From: Oscillospiraceae bacterium
Lineage (GTDB): Bacteria; Bacillota; Clostridia; Oscillospirales; Oscillospiraceae
Length of the DNA stretch: 26,166 nucleotides
Direction: 5' to 3'
NCBI GenBank assembly: GCA_017936205.1
Contig: JAGBGB010000340.1
Span: 1 to 26,166 of the forward strand
Of the stretch, positions 7,401-14,023 are shown one piece after another (positions within the stretch are counted from its first letter, which is position 1; every line of letters starts with the position of its first letter). Below the pieces are notes generated by a model that did no database searches, had not been told where the DNA came from, and saw nothing but the letters and a program-made list of their open reading frames with translations. Both the position numbers and the translations under genes were made by a program.

Positions 7401-10010
7401 GCTGAGGGCAAGATCGGTACCGATGCATATGCTTTTACCACGCTTCCTGTCACTGCTTACTATACTCTGGACATTGGTATTATGGTTCAGGGTAGATCCT
7501 GCACCATTACTGTCTATGATGTAGATGGCAATGCTGCACCCAATGTCAATGTTTACCGGGGTGAGACCCTTCTGGGTACCACCGGTGAAGATGGCACTCT
7601 GACTACTGACGGCCTTGCAGGTCTGGCAGCAGGGGAAAGCTTCACTCTTACCGCATCCAGCGAGCTTGGCTTGTCCTTTGCCACTACCGGAACTGTTCTG
7701 AGCTATGCCGGTAAGGACAATGAGCTTCCCACTGCGATTTTCCTCTCTGTTCCCGAGGATCCTTCTACCGAACAGACCATTTCTTGGTTTGCAAATGCAC
7801 AGTATGCTCGTGAAAAGGCATATGTCCGCTACATGGAGAAGGCTGTTTATGATTCCATGAAGCGCGGCACCGGCCCCGATAGCGATTATCTGACCAAGAG
7901 AGCAGAAAGCAAGCTGGTTGCATTCCCCACCACCAAGGATGCAGCTGTTGTGAACAGCCTGACCCTCAGCGGTCTGACTCCCGATACAGAGTATTGCTTC
8001 TGGGTCGGCGACGGCAGCGAATTTGGCTGGTCTGAGATGCAGAGCTTTACCACGCAGCCTGCAGACAGCCTGAACACTCGTTTCTATGTTCTGGGTGATA
8101 CGCAGATGCTTGGCGATCCTGCACAGGATGCAGAAGCCATTGCACTGCTTCAGGGTATGCTTGAGCTCATCGATAAGGAAGATGTGGACTTCGGTCTTCA
8201 GTCCGGTGACTTCGTAGACAACGGCGGCTCCTATGGCCATTGGGAGGAGCTCTTCGAGGTCTTCAACGCAAGCAGTGTTGCAGATACCGGTGTGATCCAT
8301 GTTTTAGGAAACCACGAATACTATGGCGACTTCAGCGGCTCTGTTGCAAATGCTGTTCTGGAACTGCCTCATCCCGACTACTTCTCCTATGAGTTCAATA
8401 ATGTTTATGTTGCGGTGATCAACAATTCTGCAAATCTGACTGAGGCTATGGAATGGCTGAAGGTCGATGCAGCAGAAACCGAATGCAAGTGGAAGGTTCT
8501 GTCCGTCCACCAGTCCGTCTACTACACCAATCCCAGCGGTGGCAATCAGCGCTTCCATGAGGCGATCCCCTCCGTCTGCGACGAGGTTGGCATTGATGTG
8601 GTATTCTCCGGACATGATCACTCCTACGCTCGTACCGAGCAGCTCAAGGCTGGGGAGCCTGTTGAGAACGGCACTACCTACATGATCTGCGGCGACCTCG
8701 GCGAGAAGTCCCGTGATGTCAATTATGCAGCTGTGGACGATCCCAACTTCCACTTTGCAGCTATTACTCAGGAGTATGATGCAGTATATATCATTGCTGA
8801 TGCTACAGAGCATGTGCTGACCGTTACTGCATACAATGCAGACGGTACGGTTCTGGATACCTTTACCAAGGATGAGACTCCCAAGCCCGATGATCCTGAT
8901 GATGGCGACGATGGTGACGATGATGGCGATGACGACAATACAGACGTCGAGAACCATAACATCGTATACGATCGTGAGAACGATCTGCTCTTCTGCGATA
9001 TTGAAGGCTGCGAATATGAGGTTCCTGCAGAGTACACCGGTCCCGCTGTTGACAAGGAAAGCGGCAAGGATATGTACTTCATCGGCGGCGAATATGTTAC
9101 CGATTGGTTCCAGTTAGGCAACCAGACATTCCACTTCGATCTTGAAACCGGTGAGGCCCATGAGCTGACTGTGCTCTTCGATATTCCTACCACCTGTGAT
9201 GAGCGTGGACGGAAGTCCGTTGAGTGTGAATGCGGCGAAACTCGTTACATCGAGTATGAGAAGCCCGCAGGTCATAGCAATGAAATGAAGACCGATGAGG
9301 AAGGCAACACCTACTATGAGTGCATCCGCTGTGGTGCTGTATCCCCCTACGATCTTACCTTCATTGATGTTCCTGCAGATGCATGGTTTGCAGAGGCTGT
9401 GAACTTCGTAGTTACCCATGACTTGTTCAATGGCAAGAGCCAGATGATCTTTGGACCCAACGACTCCATGACCCGTGCACAGCTGGTAACGGTTCTGTGG
9501 AGATTCGCAGGCTCTCCCGAGCATGAGAATGTTCATAGCTGTGTCTTTAAGGATTGCAAGCTCAACAGCTGGTATACTGCTGCTGTGAACTGGGCATATA
9601 AGAACGAGATCGTCAACGGTGTTGGTGAGAATCTCTTCGCTCCCGAGCAGGAGATCAGCCGCCAGCAGATCGTTACCATCCTTTACCGCTACGCTATGAA
9701 GGATCAGGTTCAGGCAGATGCGTCTGCTGATCTGAGCAAGTTCGAGGATGGAAATCAGGTTTCTTCCTGGGCAGAGGATGCTATGAAGTGGGCCGTGGGT
9801 GCCGGTCTGATTCAGGGCGATGCTAAGATGCGTATCAAGCCTCTGGATACCGCAACCCGTGCACAGGTTGCCACCATGATGATGCGCTTCTATAAGCTGT
9901 ATCAGCCTGAGACTCCTGTAGAGCCTGAAACTCCTGTTACTCCCGAGAACCCCGGTGATGATAGCGGATTGGGTGACAATGAGCTCCCTCTGGATCCTGT
10001 TGCTCCCTGA
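4404..10010 (+). CDS. Giant secreted phosphodiester glycosidase/metallophosphoesterase SLH protein
   Basis: The 1868-residue product starts at ATG 4404 (GGAGGT at 4391-4396) with a signal peptide ending near AGFAA. Domains in order: a phosphodiester-glycosidase (NAGPA-like) module (about 30-306, with NGDYYN near 136 and LDGGGSATY near 266); a Big-like module (320-400); beta-rich modules, perhaps carbohydrate-binding or cohesin-like (500-1025); a carboxypeptidase-regulatory-like module (1030-1096); a purple-acid-phosphatase-N/FN3-like module (1113-1220); a calcineurin-like phosphoesterase (1226-1476); an Asp-rich linker (about 1493-1515); a Cys-rich stretch with CECGE and CIRCG; three SLH repeats (about 1653-1832); and a Pro/Glu/Thr tail. 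All phosphoesterase metal motifs are present: GDTQ (Asp1232), GDFVDN (Asp1269), GNHE (1302-1305), His1369 and GHDH (1403-1406). It likely acts on the cell surface on phosphodiester-linked glycans or phosphate esters. Codon use is strongly biased, suggesting high expression. Confidence 0.9.
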   Translation: MKHSFKRVLSFVLVLAMVLSLAPAGFAAGPAIEPPAGKYKISQTDYTIVSGVTESQVILNDTTGNNQQMAFITTVAPNAEVTFRASYYGYYTEGSTPGSRAEAVKNNALTWGMMRTTDQAAAFEQATGGSVVFATNGDYYNMQTAQPLGYLIMEGNLVQTGNGNAKEPYFAVLKDGSYVIRDYGEDHSDVLEAISGPFYLVKDGVNVADPNNLDLMPRNSIGVKADGSVMTMLIDGRQPPYSVGMSLYDMGEILLKAGCVDALYLDGGGSATYASVREGTDELAVRNSPSDGPERTVASALLLVSTAVSDGSFDHASISPNNRVYTPGSSVQFTAIGVDAAGGNAELPTGLSWNVNAEAGNIDSEGLFTAKAGFVGEAVVELKNGAKTVGTTKIVIADIDDLYFTGESISLDFNADSDLGLNAKYAKRGINYKDGDFTWTIESKTEGIENEAVGSMNGNIFHSGNFEGTVEAAVTVSYTKLDGTVLSDTIAVEIGKMPIIYQDFEPDENGPLTAAHFHMGKNTYHYAGSPYGDGYYGDYPQLDVITAGTYSGNPTVTTLTAPYQFTGNYDSAVPAAPIFRANGYTYYLWPNNSIKAYMAGGLRTASREDGAPVRSGDYSLELNYDYSSFDNSSNSNFYVRYCGEEIPVEGYPTELGVWIYAPEGTPAYKPYVDVAVWNGNGYSTKNLPLMNATDGANSGGINWTGWMYCYTDLTSLHSSISAEHPMMIRQGEGLLWLSYQPAAGEGRFNGTLYFDDMRFVYGTNLDDLVNPVIDSVTINGEELAADGSTVLTTSDVELAATFHDPESQNRTGVDASATVIFIDGKNIPCDGDDSKALTRTSLGNGVHTVTVQISDGDGNYVSVNRQFEIKAEDSSNAFVSFGGDGIVTLGGNYVMELTANGMINEVEMTVIDINTDFGTPTTGVGGSVYGAPVITFAEGVEGSYEFLSTGYKKGSLSLKASKTDGMEGVIATVSFAVPATVDPEVDYLKYRVSNISFTDAEGKIGTDAYAFTTLPVTAYYTLDIGIMVQGRSCTITVYDVDGNAAPNVNVYRGETLLGTTGEDGTLTTDGLAGLAAGESFTLTASSELGLSFATTGTVLSYAGKDNELPTAIFLSVPEDPSTEQTISWFANAQYAREKAYVRYMEKAVYDSMKRGTGPDSDYLTKRAESKLVAFPTTKDAAVVNSLTLSGLTPDTEYCFWVGDGSEFGWSEMQSFTTQPADSLNTRFYVLGDTQMLGDPAQDAEAIALLQGMLELIDKEDVDFGLQSGDFVDNGGSYGHWEELFEVFNASSVADTGVIHVLGNHEYYGDFSGSVANAVLELPHPDYFSYEFNNVYVAVINNSANLTEAMEWLKVDAAETECKWKVLSVHQSVYYTNPSGGNQRFHEAIPSVCDEVGIDVVFSGHDHSYARTEQLKAGEPVENGTTYMICGDLGEKSRDVNYAAVDDPNFHFAAITQEYDAVYIIADATEHVLTVTAYNADGTVLDTFTKDETPKPDDPDDGDDGDDDGDDDNTDVENHNIVYDRENDLLFCDIEGCEYEVPAEYTGPAVDKESGKDMYFIGGEYVTDWFQLGNQTFHFDLETGEAHELTVLFDIPTTCDERGRKSVECECGETRYIEYEKPAGHSNEMKTDEEGNTYYECIRCGAVSPYDLTFIDVPADAWFAEAVNFVVTHDLFNGKSQMIFGPNDSMTRAQLVTVLWRFAGSPEHENVHSCVFKDCKLNSWYTAAVNWAYKNEIVNGVGENLFAPEQEISRQQIVTILYRYAMKDQVQADASADLSKFEDGNQVSSWAEDAMKWAVGAGLIQGDAKMRIKPLDTATRAQVATMMMRFYKLYQPETPVEPETPVTPENPGDDSGLGDNELPLDPVAP

Positions 10011-10042
10011 GCTGCGCTTCATAACCTGATAGATTAAGCCTA

Positions 10043-10084
10043 AGGGGCTGTTCTTCGGATTTCCGAAGAACAGCCCCTGTTTTT
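10043..10084 (+). terminator. Terminator between convergent genes
   Basis: A perfect 17-bp stem (10043-10059 with 10062-10078, 2-nt loop) is followed by GTTTTT. It ends the giant plus-strand gene. It also sits immediately past the stop of the minus-strand gene ending at 10083, although it has no T-run on that strand. Confidence 0.95.
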
Positions 10085-10673
10085 AGGAATTCGAATCTTG
10101 GGATGTTGAGACCCTTGGGGAATCTGTACTTGGGTCCTGTGCACTACGAATGGGAAAGCTGCCGGAGCCGTCTCCCACCACCTGCCTGTATTCATGTGCA
10201 AGGTGAGCCCATGTACGCTTGTCGATTTCGCCGTTTGCAGGCAGACCCGCTCTTTCCTGGAACCATATGACCGCCTTTGAGGTTGGTTCGTCCAGTATTC
10301 CTGTAATACTGAAAGGCGGCACATCCAAATAAAATTGCCGTAGAGCGGTTAAGACAGCCTGCATCATATACAGATGCAGATTATCTGAACCTTTCCGGAT
10401 TACTTGATTCGGCTGCAGAACCAGCAACAATGGATGTGCAGGACCATGGAGGAGCTTCTGCTCCTTGTAGGTTTTTCGAATAGAGCGCCATGTGTCATGA
10501 TCCACCTGTCCTGTTTGGGGTAAGTTGTTTTGTGTTTGATAGTTGCGGATTGATTCCTCTGTCTCCTCTCCGTAGATTCCGTCATATCCCAATTTGGAGC
10601 TCGGATCAATCAAACGGAGCATTTCCTGCAAATCTGTGATAGGCGTTCGTTCCGGTTGCTTTGCGACTCTCAT
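10083..10673 (-). CDS. Protein with two peptidoglycan-binding (PG_binding_1) domains
   Basis: The 196-residue protein has two PG_binding_1-type repeats, at about 12-70 (with LGYDGIYGEETEESIRNYQ) and about 95-165 (with ITGILDEPTSKAVIWFQ). The tail is Ser/Asp-rich and low in complexity. No catalytic domain and no signal peptide are visible. It starts at ATG 10673 behind AAAGGAGGT and lies 11 nt after the stop of the SpoIID-like/PG-binding gene, so the two are almost surely co-transcribed. Lack of an export signal together with wall-binding repeats suggests a protein made in the mother cell and deposited at the forespore, but that is inference. Confidence 0.8.
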   Translation of the reverse strand: MRVAKQPERTPITDLQEMLRLIDPSSKLGYDGIYGEETEESIRNYQTQNNLPQTGQVDHDTWRSIRKTYKEQKLLHGPAHPLLLVLQPNQVIRKGSDNLHLYMMQAVLTALRQFYLDVPPFSITGILDEPTSKAVIWFQERAGLPANGEIDKRTWAHLAHEYRQVVGDGSGSFPIRSAQDPSTDSPRVSTSQDSNS

Positions 10674-10684
10674 AGGAACCTCCT

Positions 10685-11821
10685 TTACTGGTAATCACGA
10701 TCTCCGGACTGGAGAGGGGAGCCCGGATATTGACCGACGATATCTCTGACAGTAGATGCAATGGAAGCACTGCGATCATAGAGCGCTCTCCAAGTGTTCG
10801 GCCCCACGATTCCATCTGCAATCAAACCTGCAAATCGCTGGAACGCTATAACCGCATTTCGTGTTGCAGGGCCAAAGATCCCGTCCTCCTGAACCGGAGG
10901 AATATTGGGGATGTATTCAGAAAGGACTCGAAGCATAAACTGCAGCTGTCTTACAGACTGACCTCTTGCTCCGCTTTGCAGTTGTCCCGGATCCTGCCAC
11001 CGGACTGCGTAGAAGGTCTGCCCCTCGGATTCTAATTCAGCCAGAGAATTGACTCCTACATATAATCGAACCAGTCGATACCAGGTGGCTTTTCCCACGA
11101 TCCCATCTGCCGTAAGTCCAAATATCTGCTGGAATGCTCGCACTGCGGTTTCTGTTTGTGTGCCAAAGATCCCATCTACGGAACCGATTCGAGGAATGGC
11201 TGGATAGTTTCGAGAGATTCGATTCAGCATGACCTGTATACGAACTACATTTGGTCCTCTGGATCCTCGCTGTAGAGGCGTGCCGGGGTAGGATGGTGTG
11301 TAGCCTCTCAGTGGGGCATCACGGACGATTTCTATATTATCACCATAATATCTTCGTAGGATCTGCTGGGAATTCAAGCCTTGCTCTGCCAATCTTTGAG
11401 ATCCCCACTGACTTAAACCCTCGCAGGTAACAGTGGTGCCATTACAGAATTTTGCAGCCAGTGGCTCCACAAAGCCGGGTCTTCGTAAATAATCGTTGAA
11501 TAAGTTGTCTACGATCCTTGAAATGCTTTCAAAGTAATTTCTTCCGTTAATAAATTTTTGGTCAATGGCTGTTGATGCAGTGATGTCGAAATCATAGCCC
11601 TGAGAACGGTAGAATTCCGTATAGACCCTATTTAAAGCGAAGGATATAATGGCTAAAATATTGGCAGTCAGGGCGCTTTCTTCCCAAGTGGGATAGATCT
11701 CGCTGGATGCAACATTTTTTACATAGTCAATGAAGGGTACGGTAACATTCGCCGCTGATACCGTAGGTCCCGCAAGATGCACAGTGATATTCTGTGGAAT
11801 GTAAGGTGTTACTGTAACCAT
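10685..11821 (-). CDS. SpoIID-like domain protein with two peptidoglycan-binding domains
   Basis: The N-terminal half (about 1-175) has the look of a SpoIID/LytB (amidase-enhancer) domain: VPFIDYVKNVASSEIYPTW near 28-46, a long Ala-rich helix, then CEGLSQWGSQ, which resembles the G-x-SQ-x-G type motif of the family. Two PG_binding_1 repeats follow (about 183-255 and 275-350, with DGIFGTQTETAVRAFQ and DGIFGPATRNAVIAFQ). SpoIID proteins cleave or bind glycan strands during engulfment. Here there is no signal peptide or membrane anchor. The start at 11821 has no good ribosome site and lies 3 nt after the stop of the upstream gene, so translational coupling is likely. The SpoIID call rests on pattern only and is less sure than the PG-binding repeats. 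Confidence 0.75.
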   Translation of the reverse strand: MVTVTPYIPQNITVHLAGPTVSAANVTVPFIDYVKNVASSEIYPTWEESALTANILAIISFALNRVYTEFYRSQGYDFDITASTAIDQKFINGRNYFESISRIVDNLFNDYLRRPGFVEPLAAKFCNGTTVTCEGLSQWGSQRLAEQGLNSQQILRRYYGDNIEIVRDAPLRGYTPSYPGTPLQRGSRGPNVVRIQVMLNRISRNYPAIPRIGSVDGIFGTQTETAVRAFQQIFGLTADGIVGKATWYRLVRLYVGVNSLAELESEGQTFYAVRWQDPGQLQSGARGQSVRQLQFMLRVLSEYIPNIPPVQEDGIFGPATRNAVIAFQRFAGLIADGIVGPNTWRALYDRSASIASTVRDIVGQYPGSPLQSGDRDYQ

Positions 11822-11824
11822 AGT

Positions 11825-12211
11825 TTATAAGGGTTGGGGGGTGATCCGGAATATTTCTGTCATATTCCAGACTTGTGGGCCCTCTTCGATAGGGATCAGG
11901 GCAATGTTCTGTTCGGAAAGCTCTCCGGCGAAGATCTGAGCATTCTCGACAAGAACTCGTTCGTACTGTGGGTGGTCAACGATTACATCAACAAATGTAA
12001 AAGGAGCAACTGTTCCGGAAGCGAGACTTTGGGAGCGATCCGGTGCAGGAATCGTCAACGTATCAATGAGCCCACTTTCATCTGTGATCCTGGTTGCTAA
12101 CAGCCGGGAGCCTCTGCTTCCCGGCTGTGTTACCGTAACTGTAGCATCCTCAACAGGAAGCTGTGCATCGGAAGTATATACGCGAATGCGTAAGAAACCG
12201 TTGCTTGGCAT
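11825..12211 (-). CDS. Carboxypeptidase-regulatory-like beta-sandwich protein
   Basis: This 128-residue protein resembles a transthyretin/carboxypeptidase regulatory-like domain: FLRIRVYTSDAQLPVEDATV at 6-25, then a turn with RITDESGLIDTLTIP near 41-55. No enzyme motif, signal peptide or membrane segment is present. The ATG at 12211 follows a strong GAGGAGGTG site. It is the first gene before the SpoIID-like/PG-binding pair, with 3-nt spacing to the next gene, so it probably encodes a structural partner of those proteins. The exact function is not recognised. Confidence 0.7.
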   Translation of the reverse strand: MPSNGFLRIRVYTSDAQLPVEDATVTVTQPGSRGSRLLATRITDESGLIDTLTIPAPDRSQSLASGTVAPFTFVDVIVDHPQYERVLVENAQIFAGELSEQNIALIPIEEGPQVWNMTEIFRITPQPL

Positions 12212-12271
12212 AAAGCACCTCCTCAGAGATGATATATGCAGGAGGCCCCAGTTTTGTTCCTAACTTCTGAG

Positions 12272-12703
12272 TTAGAGGAAGGTCTTCATACTGTCGATAT
12301 TGGCCTGTTCTGTTTGCAACAGCCGATTGGACAGGCAGGAGACCTTGGGGTCCAGAACACCCATGCTGCGATGATTGTGGATGCTCTTGATCATTCCCTT
12401 TGTGTTTCCTCGCATCATAAGATCGGCGATCTTTGCGTTGGGATCCTTCGCCATGCGAACCTGCATCGTTGCGGACATTGAGGAACTGTATTTTGCCATA
12501 GGGTTGATGTTTTTCGCTTTCCCACCCCGCTCCTTTAAGAGAGCGTCGGCTTCGTCGTAGATTTTTTCATACTCAGAAAGCTGGTTTTTCAGCTCGGAAT
12601 AAAGATTTGCGTCTGACGTTTCCGCCATTACAGTTTTGATGCCGTAACAACCCATCTGGGTCGATTTGCGGATGGAATTTAACATTTCTATATCGTTGGT
12701 CAT
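12272..12703 (-). CDS. Ferritin-like, CotF-like small helical protein
   Basis: The chosen start is ATG 12703, because GAGGTGATTC precedes it; the in-frame extension to 12775 is AT-rich upstream sequence without a ribosome site. The 143-residue protein is almost wholly helical, beginning MTNDIEMLNSIRKSTQMG and ending LLQTEQANIDSMKTFL. This fits a ferritin-like four-helix bundle of the spore coat CotF/DUF2383 type. No complete di-iron motif set can be claimed from reading alone. A forespore-type promoter candidate lies at 12721-12750. The gene is 60 nt upstream of the beta-sandwich/SpoIID-like cluster and may belong to the same transcript. Family assignment is tentative. Confidence 0.65.
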   Translation of the reverse strand: MTNDIEMLNSIRKSTQMGCYGIKTVMAETSDANLYSELKNQLSEYEKIYDEADALLKERGGKAKNINPMAKYSSSMSATMQVRMAKDPNAKIADLMMRGNTKGMIKSIHNHRSMGVLDPKVSCLSNRLLQTEQANIDSMKTFL

Positions 12704-12720
12704 CTGAATCACCTCGTACA

Positions 12721-12750
12721 TAGATTGTGTTCTTGCAATAATTTTATTCA
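12721..12750 (-). promoter_or_regulatory. Possible sigma-G/F-type promoter of the CotF-like gene
   Basis: On the minus strand TGAATA (12750-12745) fits the forespore -35 element. After 17 nt comes CAATCTA (12727-12721), five of seven positions of the sigma-G -10 consensus CATRHTA. No good sigma-A promoter is visible in the same interval. Confidence 0.4.
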
Positions 12751-12768
12751 AAAAAACAATAAGAAGAA

Positions 12769-12797
12769 TTGACAAGCTATGAAATTATTTGTATAAT
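12769..12797 (+). promoter_or_regulatory. Consensus sigma-A promoter of the phosphoribosyltransferase gene
   Basis: TTGACA (12769-12774), a 17-nt spacer and TATAAT (12792-12797) match the consensus exactly. An ACAAGCT/AGCTTGT inverted repeat (12772-12778 and 12800-12806) brackets the -10 box and could be an operator. Confidence 0.92.
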
Positions 12798-12848
12798 AAG
12801 CTTGTTGCAAGAAGCAATAGAATTACCGTGACAAAGGAGATATTCATC

Positions 12849-13403
12849 ATGCATTATACGATGAACATTGCCGGCATTAGCCGTGATCTGCCCATCTGCA
12901 AGGTGACGGATGATCTTTATATTGGTGCATTTGTTATTTTCGGGGATGTGGAACTGACTGTTAAGACTGCAGGGGCCCTGTTGGAGAAGGCTCCTGAATA
13001 TGACTATATGATCTCCGCTGAGGCGAAGGGCATTCCTCTGGTCCACGAGATGGCTCGTCAGAGTGGACAGAATAAGTATTTCCTTGCTCGTAAGGCTCCC
13101 AAGCTCTATATGTCCGGTGTGTTTGATGTTAAGGTGAACTCCATTACCACTGCGAAGGAGCAGCACCTGTATTTGGATGTTGCTGATGCCGAGATCATGA
13201 AGGGTAAGCGTATCTTGATCGTGGATGATGTGATCTCTACCGGTGAGTCCTTGGCTGCTATTGAGAAGCTTGTTCTGGAAGCAGGTGGCATTGTTGCAGG
13301 TCGTATGGCAATTCTTGCTGAGGGCGATGCACAGACTCGTGATGATATTATTTATTTGGAGAAGCTTCCTCTCTTCAATGCAGACGGCAGTGTGAAGGCA
13401 TAA
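12849..13403 (+). CDS. Type I phosphoribosyltransferase, adenine PRTase-like
   Basis: The chosen start is ATG 12849, with AAGGAGA at 12834-12840; the in-frame extension upstream covers the promoter and start of the transcript, so it is not coding. The 184-residue protein contains the PRPP-binding loop LIVDDVISTGES in its C-terminal half. An Apt-like hood and substrate region lies before it (EAKGIPLVHEMAR, then the RKAPKLYM flexible-loop region). Type I PRTases join a base to PRPP to make a nucleotide; adenine or xanthine salvage is most likely, but the base cannot be settled from sequence reading. The gene is monocistronic, with a consensus promoter and its own terminator. Confidence 0.87.
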   Translation: MHYTMNIAGISRDLPICKVTDDLYIGAFVIFGDVELTVKTAGALLEKAPEYDYMISAEAKGIPLVHEMARQSGQNKYFLARKAPKLYMSGVFDVKVNSITTAKEQHLYLDVADAEIMKGKRILIVDDVISTGESLAAIEKLVLEAGGIVAGRMAILAEGDAQTRDDIIYLEKLPLFNADGSVKA

Positions 13404-13426
13404 GACTGTCAATTGATCAATAAATG

Positions 13427-13465
13427 AATGGCGAACAGGGTGTTTAGCTCCTGTTCGCCATTTTT
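13427..13465 (+). terminator. Terminator of the phosphoribosyltransferase gene
   Basis: A perfect 13-bp stem, AATGGCGAACAGG (13427-13439) with 13450-13462, ends in a run of five T (13461-13465). Confidence 0.93.
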
Positions 13466-13501
13466 ACGCTGTGATCAATCCTCAGCAGTGATCAGCCCGG
13501 A

Positions 13502-13609
13502 TTACTTACGGTTGTTCTGCTGGTTCTGGTTGTTCTGCTGATTCTGATTGTTCTGCTGGTTCTGGTTGTTCTGCTGATTCTGATTGGTCTTCTGGTTCTT
13601 ATTTTCCAT
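13502..13609 (-). CDS. Asn/Gln-repeat small peptide (35 residues)
   Basis: ATG at 13609 is preceded by GGGAGGA, and the frame reads 35 codons to TAA at 13502. After MENKNQKT, the peptide is four near-perfect copies of a seven-residue unit (NQNQQNN-like), then RK. Adjacent 21-bp DNA units repeat with only silent changes (AAC/AAT), which argues that the protein is under selection. Codon phase, the ribosome site and a forespore-type promoter all support a real gene. It lies just downstream of spoVAE in the same orientation, so a spore-associated role (small coat or core protein) is inferred. The family is not recognised. Confidence 0.78.
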   Translation of the reverse strand: MENKNQKTNQNQQNNQNQQNNQNQQNNQNQQNNRK

Positions 13610-13646
13610 GATTGATTCCTCCCTTTTTTGCGGTGTTCCGCCCTGA

Positions 13647-13675
13647 TAGTATGCCCATAGGCTTATTATTTATCC
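13647..13675 (-). promoter_or_regulatory. Sigma-G-type promoter of the Asn/Gln-repeat peptide
   Basis: On the minus strand GGATA (13675-13671) is followed after 17 nt by CATACTA (13653-13647), a perfect match to the sigma-G/F -10 consensus. It overlaps the last codons of spoVAE, so the peptide can be expressed separately in the forespore. Confidence 0.6.
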
Positions 13676-14019
13676 TTTGGATCAAAAATTAAGCTGATCA
13701 GTTGGGCGAAGAATACTGCCGCAGCAACCCCGCCTGCTGTTGCACCTAAGCCACCGGTAAAAATCCCAAGGAAACCCCTTGTGTTAACTGCTGTCTTCAC
13801 TCCTCTTGCAAGGAGACTGCCAAATCCGATAATGGGAACGCTGGCACCTGCTCCTGCAAACCGAAGGATCCTGTCATAGATCCCTAATGCTCCAAGAATC
13901 ACACCTGCCACAACCATTCCTATGAGGATCCTGGCAGGAGTCAGCTTTGTTCTGTCGATCAGTAGCTGACCAAGAAAGCAAATGATGCCCCCGACAAAAA
14001 ACGCCTTTAAATACTCCAT
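13666..14019 (-). CDS. spoVAE: Stage V sporulation protein AE
   Basis: The 117-residue protein is strongly hydrophobic, with about four membrane segments and the SpoVAE signature: KAFFVGGIICFLGQLLID at the N-terminus, GALGIYDRILRFAGAGASVPI in the middle, and a Gly-rich GFGSLLARGV...GLGATAGG region. SpoVA proteins form the inner-membrane channel that imports Ca-dipicolinate into the forespore and releases it in germination. It starts 4 nt after the spoVAD stop, and its ribosome site (GAAAGG) lies within the spoVAD end. Length is normal for the family. Confidence 0.95.
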   Translation of the reverse strand: MEYLKAFFVGGIICFLGQLLIDRTKLTPARILIGMVVAGVILGALGIYDRILRFAGAGASVPIIGFGSLLARGVKTAVNTRGFLGIFTGGLGATAGGVAAAVFFAQLISLIFDPKDK

Positions 14020-14023
14020 TGAC

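Noticed and set aside
5196-10022. Long open frames on the minus strand opposite the giant SLH gene (for example 5196-6944, 7023-8300, 9114-10022)
   Set aside because: They are mirror images of strongly biased codons in the plus-strand gene. They lack ribosome sites and recognisable motifs, and their composition is odd (Ile/Val/Cys/His-rich).
12777-13412. Minus-strand frame opposite the phosphoribosyltransferase gene
   Set aside because: The plus-strand product has a clear PRPP loop, ribosome site, promoter and terminator; the minus frame has none.
13502-13609. Asn/Gln repeat read as a CRISPR-like or other DNA repeat array
   Set aside because: The units are 21 bp, directly adjacent, without spacers, and they keep one reading frame with a ribosome site, so a coding repeat explains them better.
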